Shown here one piece after another: positions 14,501 through 21,784 of a DNA stretch of 64,000 nt. The stretch comes from Streptomyces sp. D2-8 (GTDB lineage: Bacteria; Actinomycetota; Actinomycetes; Streptomycetales; Streptomycetaceae), in assembly GCF_023184515.1 (NCBI RefSeq), contig NZ_JAAHBP010000003.1:558001-622000 (forward strand). The letters are read 5' to 3'. A model generated the notes under the pieces. It did not search any database, was not told the origin of the DNA, and saw only the letters and a program-made list of their open reading frames with translations. Each line of letters starts with the position of its first letter. Position 1 is the stretch's first letter. The translations under genes and the position numbers were made by a program.

Positions 14501-15495
14501 GCGCTTCTTCCTTCCTCTGCGGGATCGGCCAGGGGCCCCGTGGCGGAGCGGAACCTGGCGCGGTAGTCCGACGGCGCGACACCGAGCCGGCGGTGGAACG
14601 TGCGGCGCAGGGTCTCGGCGGTGGCGAAGCCGTAGCGGCGCGCGATGGCCTCGACCGGTTCGTCCCCGTCCGTGAGCGCGCGCTGGGCCGCCTCGACGCG
14701 CACCCGCTCGACATACGCCGCCGGCGGCGCGCCGAGTTCGGCGGTGAAGCGGCGCTGCAGGTGACGCGGGCTCAGCCCGGCGTGTGCGGCGAGGCCGGCG
14801 ATGTCGTGCCGGGCGCCCGGGTCGGAGTGGATCGCGGTGACGGCGGCCCGCACCGGGTCCGTCGACGGCTGCCGCGACCACAGCGCCACGCTGAACTGCG
14901 ACTGACCGCCCGGGCGGCGCAGGAACAGCACCAGCCGGCGGGCCACCTCGTGCGCGACGTCCCGGCCCAGGTCGTCCTCCACCAGGGCGAGCGCCAGATC
15001 CATCCCGGCCGTCACTCCGGCCGACGTCCACACCCGCCCGTCCCGGACGAAGATCGGGTCGCAGTCCACCCGCACCTCGGGATGCTCCCGGGCCAGCTGC
15101 TCCTCACGGGCCCAGTGCGTGGTGACCCGCCGCCCGTCCAGCAGCCCCGCGGCCGCCAGTAGGAACACCCCGCTGCACACCGAGGCCACACGCCGGGCAC
15201 CGGCCCCGGCGGCGGCGATCCAGGCGACGAGTGCCTCGTCCTCCCGGGCCCGGTCGACGCCCTGGCCGCCGACCACCACGAGGGTGTCCGTCCCGGCCGG
15301 GTCGAGGTCGGTCACTCCGTGGGCGGCATGCATGACCAGCCCGCTCACCGACCGGACCGGCCCCGCCCGGGTCGCCACGACCTCACAGGCGTACGCGCCC
15401 GCGCTGTGGAACACCTCGTGCGGTCCGGTCAGATCGAGCGGCTGGAAACCCTCGAAGACGACGAAGACGATACGGCGATCGGTCACGCCCCTCAC
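14497..15495 (-). CDS. GlxA-type transcriptional regulator (DJ-1/PfpI domain plus AraC HTH)
   Basis: 332 residues. N-terminal domain about 5-190 is DJ-1-like (F-V-V-F-E-G-F-Q-P-L-D-L-T-G-P-H-E-V-F; V-C-S-G-V-F-L-L-A-A-A-G). C-terminal ~110 residues form two AraC helix-turn-helices, L-A-A-H-A-G-L-S-P-R-H-L-Q-R-R-F and A-I-A-R-R-Y-G-F-A-T-A-E-T-L-R-R-T-F-H-R. Its sensor domain resembles the whole downstream protein, so the pair probably arose by duplication of one DJ-1 unit. GTG at 15495 is used; a second GTG nine bases inside is equally possible because neither has an ideal ribosome site. Confidence 0.85.
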   Translation of the reverse strand: MRGVTDRRIVFVVFEGFQPLDLTGPHEVFHSAGAYACEVVATRAGPVRSVSGLVMHAAHGVTDLDPAGTDTLVVVGGQGVDRAREDEALVAWIAAAGAGARRVASVCSGVFLLAAAGLLDGRRVTTHWAREEQLAREHPEVRVDCDPIFVRDGRVWTSAGVTAGMDLALALVEDDLGRDVAHEVARRLVLFLRRPGGQSQFSVALWSRQPSTDPVRAAVTAIHSDPGARHDIAGLAAHAGLSPRHLQRRFTAELGAPPAAYVERVRVEAAQRALTDGDEPVEAIARRYGFATAETLRRTFHRRLGVAPSDYRARFRSATGPLADPAEEGRSA

Positions 15496-15700
15496 GCTCC
15501 ACCGTCCCGCGCCATGGCGTCAACGACACGCCTCCCACAGATCGCGCCATGGGATGTCCATCACGGCGCGGGAACCACAAGAACGGCACCGGCCGCTGAT
15601 GGCCGGATCCGGGAGGCGTGCATCGTCCGGCGGGCGCCGGGGTACGCGGGAGCCGGACAGGCCGGGGGTCCTCTCCGTGCGGGAAGCAGAGGTGACCGTC

Positions 15701-16345
15701 ATGCGGTTCCGCGATCGTCGGCAGGCCGGTGAGGAACTGGCCGGAACACTGCGCGCGCGGCAGCGCGAGGGGGCCCTGCCCGATCCGCTTGTCCTCGCCC
15801 TGCCCCGCGGCGGTGTCGCCGTGGCGCGCGAGGTCGCCGCTGCCCTGGACGCGCCGCTCGACGTGCTCGTCGTACGGAAGATCGGGGCGCCCTACCAGGA
15901 GGAGCTCGGCGTCGGCGCGATGGCCGGGGACGAGGTGCCGCTCCTCGACGAGGACGCCCTGCGCCACCTCGGTGTCGGCGAGGCCGCCCTCGCCCCCGTC
16001 ATCGAGCGGGAACGCGCCGAACTGCGGCGCCGCGAGCGGCTGTACCGGCAGGGCCGCCCCGCCCCGGACCTGCGCGGACGGACCGTGATCGTCGTCGACG
16101 ACGGCCTGGCGACCGGTTCCACGGCCCGCGCCGCGCTGCGTTTCGTACGCCGTCAGGCGCCCGAGAAGGTCCTGCTGGCCGCGCCCGTGTGCTCCCCGGA
16201 GGGGGCCGAGCTGATGCGCGCCGAGGCGGACGAGGTGATCTGTCTGCACTGCCCCGCCGCGTTCATGGCCGTGGGCCTCTGGTACGAGAACTTCGATCAA
16301 CTGACGGACCAGGACGTCCTGGAGGCGCTGCACGTGCAGCTTTGA
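15701..16345 (+). CDS. Phosphoribosyltransferase-family protein
   Basis: 214 residues from ATG 15701 (GAGGTGA upstream). R-F-R-D-R-R-Q-A-G at the start, A-L-P-R-G-G-V-A-V-A-R-E-V-A and V-V-R-K-I-G-A-P then the PRPP-binding loop V-I-V-V-D-D-G-L-A-T-G-S-T-A-R-A. It ends E-N-F-D-Q-L-T-D-Q-D-V-L. This is the type I PRTase-fold group often found with stress proteins in actinobacteria, where it may be fused to a dienelactone-hydrolase-like domain; here it stands alone. True substrate unknown. The TerC gene follows 84 bp downstream. Confidence 0.85.
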   Translation: MRFRDRRQAGEELAGTLRARQREGALPDPLVLALPRGGVAVAREVAAALDAPLDVLVVRKIGAPYQEELGVGAMAGDEVPLLDEDALRHLGVGEAALAPVIERERAELRRRERLYRQGRPAPDLRGRTVIVVDDGLATGSTARAALRFVRRQAPEKVLLAAPVCSPEGAELMRAEADEVICLHCPAAFMAVGLWYENFDQLTDQDVLEALHVQL

Positions 16346-16429
16346 CCCATTGTTCACCTGGCGGGTATGGCGGAAATCAGCCCCATCGGACAACGATGTC
16401 CCTCCCCACACCTGCACCAGGAGTAACAA

Positions 16430-17410
16430 GTGAACGTCTCGCTGTCCGTGTGGCTGCTGACCGTGGCAGCCCTGTGCGTGCTCGTCGCCGTCGACTTCTT
16501 CGTCGGCCGCAAGCCGCACGACGTGTCCGTCGGAGAAGCCGGGACGTGGACGGTGGTGTGGATCGCCCTGGCCGTGCTGTTCGGGCTGGGGCTGTGGTAC
16601 TTCGGTGGGAGCGGCCCCACGGGCGAGTTCTTCGCCGGGTACATCACCGAGAAGTCGCTCAGCGTCGACAACCTCTTCGTCTTCGTCCTGATCATGGGGA
16701 AGTTCGCGGTGCCGTCGCAGTACCAGCAGCGGGTGCTGATGGTCGGCGTCCTGATGGCCCTGGTGCTGCGGGCCGTGTTCATCGCGGCCGGCGCGGCGAT
16801 CATCTCCGCCTTCTCCTGGGTCTTCTACCTCTTCGGCGCGTTCCTGATCTGGACCGCCTGGAAGCTGGTCCAGGACGCCCGCACCCAGGACCACGACGAG
16901 GAGTACCAGGAGAACAAGCTGCTGAAGATCGCGGAGCAGCGCTTCGGCGTGGCCGACCGCTATCACGGCACGAAGCTGTTCATCACCGAGAACGGCAAGC
17001 GGATCATGACCCCGATGCTGGTCGTGATGCTCGCGATCGGCTCCACCGATGTGCTGTTCGCCCTCGACTCCATCCCGGCCATCTACGGCCTGACGCAGGA
17101 CCCGTACATCGTGTTCACCGCGAACGCCTTCGCCCTGATGGGCCTGCGCCAGCTGTACTTCCTCATCGGCGGCCTGCTGAAGAAGCTGGTCCACCTCTCC
17201 TACGGCCTGTCGATCATCCTCGGCTTCATCGGCGTGAAGCTGGTGCTGCACGCCCTGCACGAGTCGGGCGTCCAGGTCCCCGAGATCGGCATCCCGTTCT
17301 CGCTGGGCTTCATCGTGCTGGTCCTGGCGGTGACGACGTGCACGAGCCTGCGGGCGTCGAAGAAGCAGGAGACCGAGGCGGCGGCACGGCCGGGCGCGGA
17401 GTCCCGCTAG
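16430..17410 (+). CDS. TerC family integral membrane protein
   Basis: 326 residues from GTG 16430, preceded by CCAGGAG. About nine membrane helices. Conserved acidic residues in helices are visible: A-V-D-F-F-V-G, E-K-S-L-S-V-D-N-L-F-V-F, and I-G-S-T-D-V-L-F-A-L-D-S-I-P-A, the TerC signature thought to coordinate metal ions. In other bacteria TerC relatives export manganese or help metallate secreted proteins, and in ter operons are linked to tellurite resistance. No other ter genes are adjacent. I see no yybP-ykoY-like leader in the 84-bp upstream gap. Confidence 0.9.
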   Translation: MNVSLSVWLLTVAALCVLVAVDFFVGRKPHDVSVGEAGTWTVVWIALAVLFGLGLWYFGGSGPTGEFFAGYITEKSLSVDNLFVFVLIMGKFAVPSQYQQRVLMVGVLMALVLRAVFIAAGAAIISAFSWVFYLFGAFLIWTAWKLVQDARTQDHDEEYQENKLLKIAEQRFGVADRYHGTKLFITENGKRIMTPMLVVMLAIGSTDVLFALDSIPAIYGLTQDPYIVFTANAFALMGLRQLYFLIGGLLKKLVHLSYGLSIILGFIGVKLVLHALHESGVQVPEIGIPFSLGFIVLVLAVTTCTSLRASKKQETEAAARPGAESR

Positions 17411-17431
17411 GCAACCGGGGGAGGAACCGCC

Positions 17432-18622
17432 TCAGACGACGCCGTCCGCGCGCAGGGCCGCCACCTCCTCGGCGGTGCGGCCCAGTTCGGTGAGGATCGA
17501 CTCGGTGTGCTCACCCACCGCCGGCACGGGGTCCATGCGCGCGGGCAGGCCCGCGAGGTCGGCGGGCGGCAGCAGGGCCTCCACGGTCGCGCCCGGCACC
17601 TCGACCTCGCTCCAGCGGCCACGGGCGGCGAGCACGGGGTGGTCGAGGAAGGCGGCGACGTCGTTGACCCCGGCGCAGGCGATGCCGACGCGCTCCAGGT
17701 CCTTGAGGATCTCGTCGGAGCCGGAGCGGGCGAAACGCTCGGCGACGACGGTGTTGAGCTCCTCGCGGTGGGCGACACGGTCGGAGCCGGTGGCGAAGCG
17801 CGGATCGTCGACCAGCTCCGGACGGCCGAGGAACTCGGCGCACAGGGCCACCCATTCCCGCTCGTTCTGGATGGAGAACAGCACCTCCTTGCCGTCGGCG
17901 GCGGTGTACGTCCCGTACGGCGCGATGGTCGCGTGCTGGGTGCCCAGACGCGGGGGCTGGGCGCCGCCGTGCCGGGTGTAGTAGGCGGGCTGGCCCATCC
18001 ACTCCGCGAGCGCCTCGAACAGCGACACCTCCACGGGGTGGGCCTCGCCGGTGGTGGCGCGGGTGTACAGGGCGGTGAGGATGCCGCTGTAGGCGTACAT
18101 CCCGGCGGCGATGTCGGCGACGGAGATCCCGGTCCGGGCGGTCCCCTCGGGGGTTCCGGTCAGTGACACCAGCCCGGTCTGGCACTGCACGAGCAGGTCG
18201 TAGGCCTTGCGGTCGGCCCAGGGGCCGGTGGTGCCCCAGCCGGATATCGTGCAGGGGATCAGGTTCGGGCGGCGGCCGGTGACGGTGGCGGCGTCCAGAC
18301 CGAGCCGGGCGGCGGCGCCCGGGGCGAGGTTCTGCACGAAGACGTCGGCGCCGTCGAGGAGGTCGTGCAGGATCTCGTGGCCGCGGGGGTCCTTCAGGTC
18401 CAGCGTGAGGGATTCCTTGGAGCGGTTGAGCCAGACGAAGTAGCTGGAATGACCGTGCACGGTCGTGTCGTACCGGCGGGCGAAGTCGCCGCCGCCCGGC
18501 CGCTCCACCTTGATCACCCGGGCACCGAGGTCGGCGAGCTGCCGGGTGGCGTAGGGCGCGGCCACGGCCTGCTCCAGACTGACCACCGTGACCCCGGCCA
18601 GGGGATACCGCTGCACGCTCAT
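17432..18622 (-). CDS. CaiB/BaiF family (class III) CoA-transferase
   Basis: 396 residues. N-terminal L-A-G-V-T-V-V-S-L-E-Q-A-V-A-A-P-Y and L-G-A-R-V-I-K-V-E-R-P-G-G-G-D, then the R-S-K-E-S-L-T-L-D-L-K motif and the catalytic Asp in K-A-Y-D-L-L-V-Q-C-Q-T-G. C-terminal swap region has G-R-P-E-L and V-L-A-A-R-G-R-W. It transfers CoA between carboxylic acids in the cytosol; the acid pair is not evident. No acyl-CoA dehydrogenase or dehydratase is adjacent. The regulator at 18776 lies upstream on the same strand with a 150-bp gap and could control it. Confidence 0.9.
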   Translation of the reverse strand: MSVQRYPLAGVTVVSLEQAVAAPYATRQLADLGARVIKVERPGGGDFARRYDTTVHGHSSYFVWLNRSKESLTLDLKDPRGHEILHDLLDGADVFVQNLAPGAAARLGLDAATVTGRRPNLIPCTISGWGTTGPWADRKAYDLLVQCQTGLVSLTGTPEGTARTGISVADIAAGMYAYSGILTALYTRATTGEAHPVEVSLFEALAEWMGQPAYYTRHGGAQPPRLGTQHATIAPYGTYTAADGKEVLFSIQNEREWVALCAEFLGRPELVDDPRFATGSDRVAHREELNTVVAERFARSGSDEILKDLERVGIACAGVNDVAAFLDHPVLAARGRWSEVEVPGATVEALLPPADLAGLPARMDPVPAVGEHTESILTELGRTAEEVAALRADGVV

Positions 18623-18775
18623 GCCTCAAGCTCCTGAATCGTGTACGGAGGGCGCTCGGACAGTCTGCCGCAGGGGGAGAGCACAGGGGCGTGCCACCGA
18701 CGCGATCCGGATCACGCCGGCGGATGGTTTCGCGGGCGGCGGCGCCGGTGGGGCGCGGTTTTCGCCGGCTGACGT

Positions 18776-20380
18776 TCAGGGCCGGGCCAGTTGGCGCATC
18801 GTGAGGGCCAGTTGCAGCCGGAGCCGGCCCTGCGGGGTGCGTATCGGCCAGCCGAGGAGGTGCTCGGCGTGGGCCAGGCGGTCCTGGAGCGTGGAGTGGT
18901 GGACGTTGATCCCGGCGGCGGCCGCCCGCAGGCTCGTCGTGGACGCGACCGCGTGCAGGGTGGCCGGCAACCAGGGGGTGGTCGCCGCAGCCGTCTCCAG
19001 AGCACGGACGTCGGGTGGCGGCTCGGAGCCCGGCGCGACGAGATCGGCGAGCAGGGCGATACCGCCCAGCTCGTCGGCGTACACGACCCGGGGCCCGGGG
19101 TCCTGCGGGGTCCCCTCGGCGGTGAACCGCAGCGCGGTACAGGCCTCGGCCCAGGAGCGGGGCAGCTCGAGCACGGGGACGGCGGGTCCGACACCGAGGC
19201 GCCCGGCGGGGAGACGGGGGTCCGGGGGAGGGGGCTGGAGGCCGGTGACGGTTGCGGCCGGGCCGGCGGCCGCGGAGCCGGTCCGGGGACGGGGCGTGGC
19301 CTGCACAGCGGTGGCGGGTTGAGTATCGGGGGTGGGCGTTCCTGCGTTGGCGCGGGGGTGTGGTGTGGCCGGGTGTGCGGGTTGAGCTTCGGGAAGGAGT
19401 GTGCCTGCGTCGTCGCGGGGGCTGGGCGTGGTGTGGGCGGTGGTGGGGTGTGCGGGTTGGGCTTCGGGAGCGAGCGCCTCTGCGCCGTCGCGGGGACGCG
19501 CGACCCGGGCAGGCGCCGGGTGTGCGGGGTCGTCGGTGCGTGAGGGCGTCGCGCCGCCCGCGCGGTTGGGCCGGGCAGGTGCTGCCTCGGGGCGGGGCTG
19601 CTCAGCTGTGGCAGCGGTCTTGGCGGTGTTCGCCGTGCCGCGCACGGCGGCGGAGCGTGGAGCGGCTGCCGGGCTCGTGAGGCCGGCCCACGGCCGGGCG
19701 GTGGCTTCCGCGGCCGCTCGGCCTGCGTCGGGGACGGCCTCCGTGCCGGCGGATATCACCCGTGGCCGGCCGTTCAGCGGGGCGAGAGCCCGGGCCGGGG
19801 CAGCCGGGTCCAGGCCGAGGCGGCGGGCGGCGTGCAGGCGGGCCGGTTCGGGGGCGGTGGCATCGAGGAGGGTCTCGACCAGGGCCGGATCGTCGGCCGG
19901 GGCCCGGCCACGGGTGCGGTCGAGAACGAGCCGTACGGCACCGGCCGCCCGTTCCAGGATCACGGCGTCGACGACGCTGGGGGCGACCGCCGCGTGCCGC
20001 GCGTCGTCCTTGTGGGGCGCGGCGGCCTGGGCGTACCGCGCGTCGAGCCCTTGCGCCGCGGGGCCGCTGGGCTCGGCGGCGCCCCCTCCCCGCTCCAGCC
20101 ACAGCACCGCCGCACTGTCCGGGCTCAATCGCGCGCAGGGCCAGGCCGGGTCCGGTGCGGCTTCGGTGTCACGCCGGGTGCCGTCGGCCTCCACCCGGAC
20201 GTGCACGCGCCGCCCAGGATCCATCAGCCCGGCCGGGCAGCCGGCCAGGACCGCGGCGCCGCGCACGAGCGCCTCCACCCCGGCCCTGGACTCGGCCAGG
20301 CGGTCGAAGTAGGCGATGACCCGGACCGCCGCACCGGCATCCGGATCGAGGGCGGTCAGCCGCCCGGCCAGCTCTTTCAT
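18776..20380 (-). CDS. PucR-type helix-turn-helix regulator with Pro/Ala repeat insertion
   Basis: 534 residues. The N-terminal ~200 residues are a sensor-like region (I-A-Y-F-D-R-L-A-E-S-R-A-G-V-E-A-L). The C-terminus is the PucR HTH_30 domain: L-R-A-A-A-A-G-I-N-V-H-H-S-T-L-Q-D-R-L and L-G-W-P-I-R-T-P-Q-G-R-L-R-L-Q-L-A-L. Between them, about 225-400, is low-complexity Pro/Ala/Thr sequence with three imperfect copies of a unit containing P-R-D-D-A-G-T-L and E-A-Q-P-A-H-P. The insertion is in frame and probably a flexible tether, absent from ordinary family members. It may regulate the CoA-transferase. Confidence 0.75.
   Translation of the reverse strand: MKELAGRLTALDPDAGAAVRVIAYFDRLAESRAGVEALVRGAAVLAGCPAGLMDPGRRVHVRVEADGTRRDTEAAPDPAWPCARLSPDSAAVLWLERGGGAAEPSGPAAQGLDARYAQAAAPHKDDARHAAVAPSVVDAVILERAAGAVRLVLDRTRGRAPADDPALVETLLDATAPEPARLHAARRLGLDPAAPARALAPLNGRPRVISAGTEAVPDAGRAAAEATARPWAGLTSPAAAPRSAAVRGTANTAKTAATAEQPRPEAAPARPNRAGGATPSRTDDPAHPAPARVARPRDGAEALAPEAQPAHPTTAHTTPSPRDDAGTLLPEAQPAHPATPHPRANAGTPTPDTQPATAVQATPRPRTGSAAAGPAATVTGLQPPPPDPRLPAGRLGVGPAVPVLELPRSWAEACTALRFTAEGTPQDPGPRVVYADELGGIALLADLVAPGSEPPPDVRALETAAATTPWLPATLHAVASTTSLRAAAAGINVHHSTLQDRLAHAEHLLGWPIRTPQGRLRLQLALTMRQLARP
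19310..19490. repeat. Imperfect tandem repeats inside the PucR-type regulator gene
   Basis: Three decaying copies of a unit containing GGGTGTGCGGGTTG-GCTTCGGGA recur about 65-75 bp apart (clearest at 19372 and 19445). They encode the A-Q-P-A-H-P-containing repeats. Repeat number may vary between strains. Confidence 0.55.
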
Positions 20381-20461
20381 AGGCCCATGGTGCGGTATGC
20401 GGCCGGTTCTGCGGGCCGTCGGCGTCCGACGGTTTCACCGGGGCCCGCCGCCCTCAGCGCC

Positions 20462-21436
20462 TCACACCCCCAGCAGTCTCCGCAGCCAAGCCACCTGCGC
20501 GCCCCGAGCCGCCTGCGACAGCGCCGCCTGCGGTGCGAACCCGTCGAAACCATGGAAGCCGCCCGGCCACACATGCAGCTCGGCCACCCCGCCGGCCTGC
20601 CAGATTCGCGACGCATAGGCGACGACCTCATCGCGGAAGGTCTCCGCCGAGCCGACGTCGAGGAAGGCCGGAGGCAACCCCGTCAGATCCTCGGCCCGGG
20701 CCGGCGCCGCGTACGCCGGTACGTCGGGGCCGCCGCGGCGCGAGCCCAGCAGCGCGGTCCAGCCGGTCTCGTTGGAGGTGCGGTCCCACACCCCGAGACC
20801 CGCCATCTGGTAGCTCGAGGGCGTGTCGTTGCGGTCGTCGAGCATCGGGCACATCAGCACCTGCCCGATCGGCTGCGGCCCCTTGCGGTCGCGGGTGAGC
20901 AGGGCCAGAGCCGCGCACAGCCCACCCCCGGCGCTCGCGCCCGCGATGACGATCCGCTCGGGGTCGGCACCGAGTCCGGCGGCGTGATCCGCCGTCCACA
21001 ACAGCCCGGCGTAGACGTCCTCGACCGGCGCGGGATGCGGATGCTCCGGTGCCAGCCGGTACTCCACGGACACCACGACCGCGTCCAGCGCCTGCGCCCA
21101 CGCCAGCGGGACGTCCACCCCGACCCGGTTGTTCCCGATGATCATGCCGCCGCCGTGCACGTGGTAGATCACGGGGCGCGGCCCGGCGGTCTCCGGCCCG
21201 GCCGGGCGGCAGATCAGCAGGGAGATGTCCGGCTCGCCCTGCGGCCCGGGCACCTGCCGGTCCTCCACCTCGAACGCCCCGCCCATCGTCAGGTCCAGCT
21301 CGGCCAGCAGTTGGATGCCCGGGCCCTGGCGCACCTCGGCGATCTCGTCCGGCGTGAGCCCCGGACTGATCATGTCCTTGATCAGCTCCAGGGCGGCGGC
21401 GAGTTCGGGGTCGAACGGGGGCGGAACGTGCGTCAT
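20462..21436 (-). CDS. Alpha/beta-hydrolase, HSL-type carboxylesterase/acetyl esterase
   Basis: 324 residues, no signal peptide. H-V-H-G-G-G-M-I-I-G is the oxyanion motif; V-S-V-E-Y-R-L-A-P-E-H-P-H-P-A-P follows; I-A-G-A-S-A-G-G-G-L-C holds the nucleophilic Ser (G-A-S-A-G where relatives have G-D-S-A-G); F-L-D-V-G-S-A-E-T-F-R-D-E supplies the Asp/Glu and W-P-G-G-F-H-G-F-D the His. Complete triad. Substrates of relatives are short-chain esters. The gene is alone; an upstream 350-bp gap separates it from the divergent PP2C gene. Confidence 0.9.
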   Translation of the reverse strand: MTHVPPPFDPELAAALELIKDMISPGLTPDEIAEVRQGPGIQLLAELDLTMGGAFEVEDRQVPGPQGEPDISLLICRPAGPETAGPRPVIYHVHGGGMIIGNNRVGVDVPLAWAQALDAVVVSVEYRLAPEHPHPAPVEDVYAGLLWTADHAAGLGADPERIVIAGASAGGGLCAALALLTRDRKGPQPIGQVLMCPMLDDRNDTPSSYQMAGLGVWDRTSNETGWTALLGSRRGGPDVPAYAAPARAEDLTGLPPAFLDVGSAETFRDEVVAYASRIWQAGGVAELHVWPGGFHGFDGFAPQAALSQAARGAQVAWLRRLLGV

Positions 21437-21784
21437 GGCGTCTCCTCACGCGAGGTCGCGGCGGCTCGTGCAGCCATGGTCGGTCCCGGGACACTGTCCG
21501 CGGACGCCGCCGGGCGGCGGAAGCTGCCCGCCATTCGGCGGGTGGTGCTCCGGGGCCCGGGTGAGGGCACCGCGGTGAGCGCGGCGCCGCGTGCGCACAT
21601 CTGCTGCGCGGGCTCGGCGGTCAGGGTAGCGGCCTGACGCACCCGCCCGGCGGGAGCCACCGGCTCCCGTCGGCCCGAGGCGTCGTCGTCCCGCAGGGCC
21701 CACTGCCCGCCACCGCTATACCCTTTCCTACTACTTAGGATGATTGATGCTAGTTGGCAGTCGCCCGGCAGGGATGAGAATGCG
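21437..21784. other. Divergent intergenic region upstream of the signalling block
   Basis: It holds promoters for the esterase and PP2C genes. GTCAGG (21620-21625) and CCTGAC (21633-21638) form an inverted repeat, and GGGAGCC/GGCTCCC (21652-21658/21662-21668) a small hairpin. An unusually AT-rich patch at 21717-21750 contains TAGGAT (21736-21741), a possible -10 for the GTG at 21785, but without a convincing -35. Confidence 0.4.

Noticed and set aside
16346..16429. Possible manganese riboswitch before terC
   Set aside because: The gap is only 84 bp and no paired yybP-ykoY-like structure could be drawn.
15383..17260. Long - strand open frame across phosphoribosyltransferase and terC
   Set aside because: Antisense shadow; both + strand genes have clear family motifs and ribosome sites.
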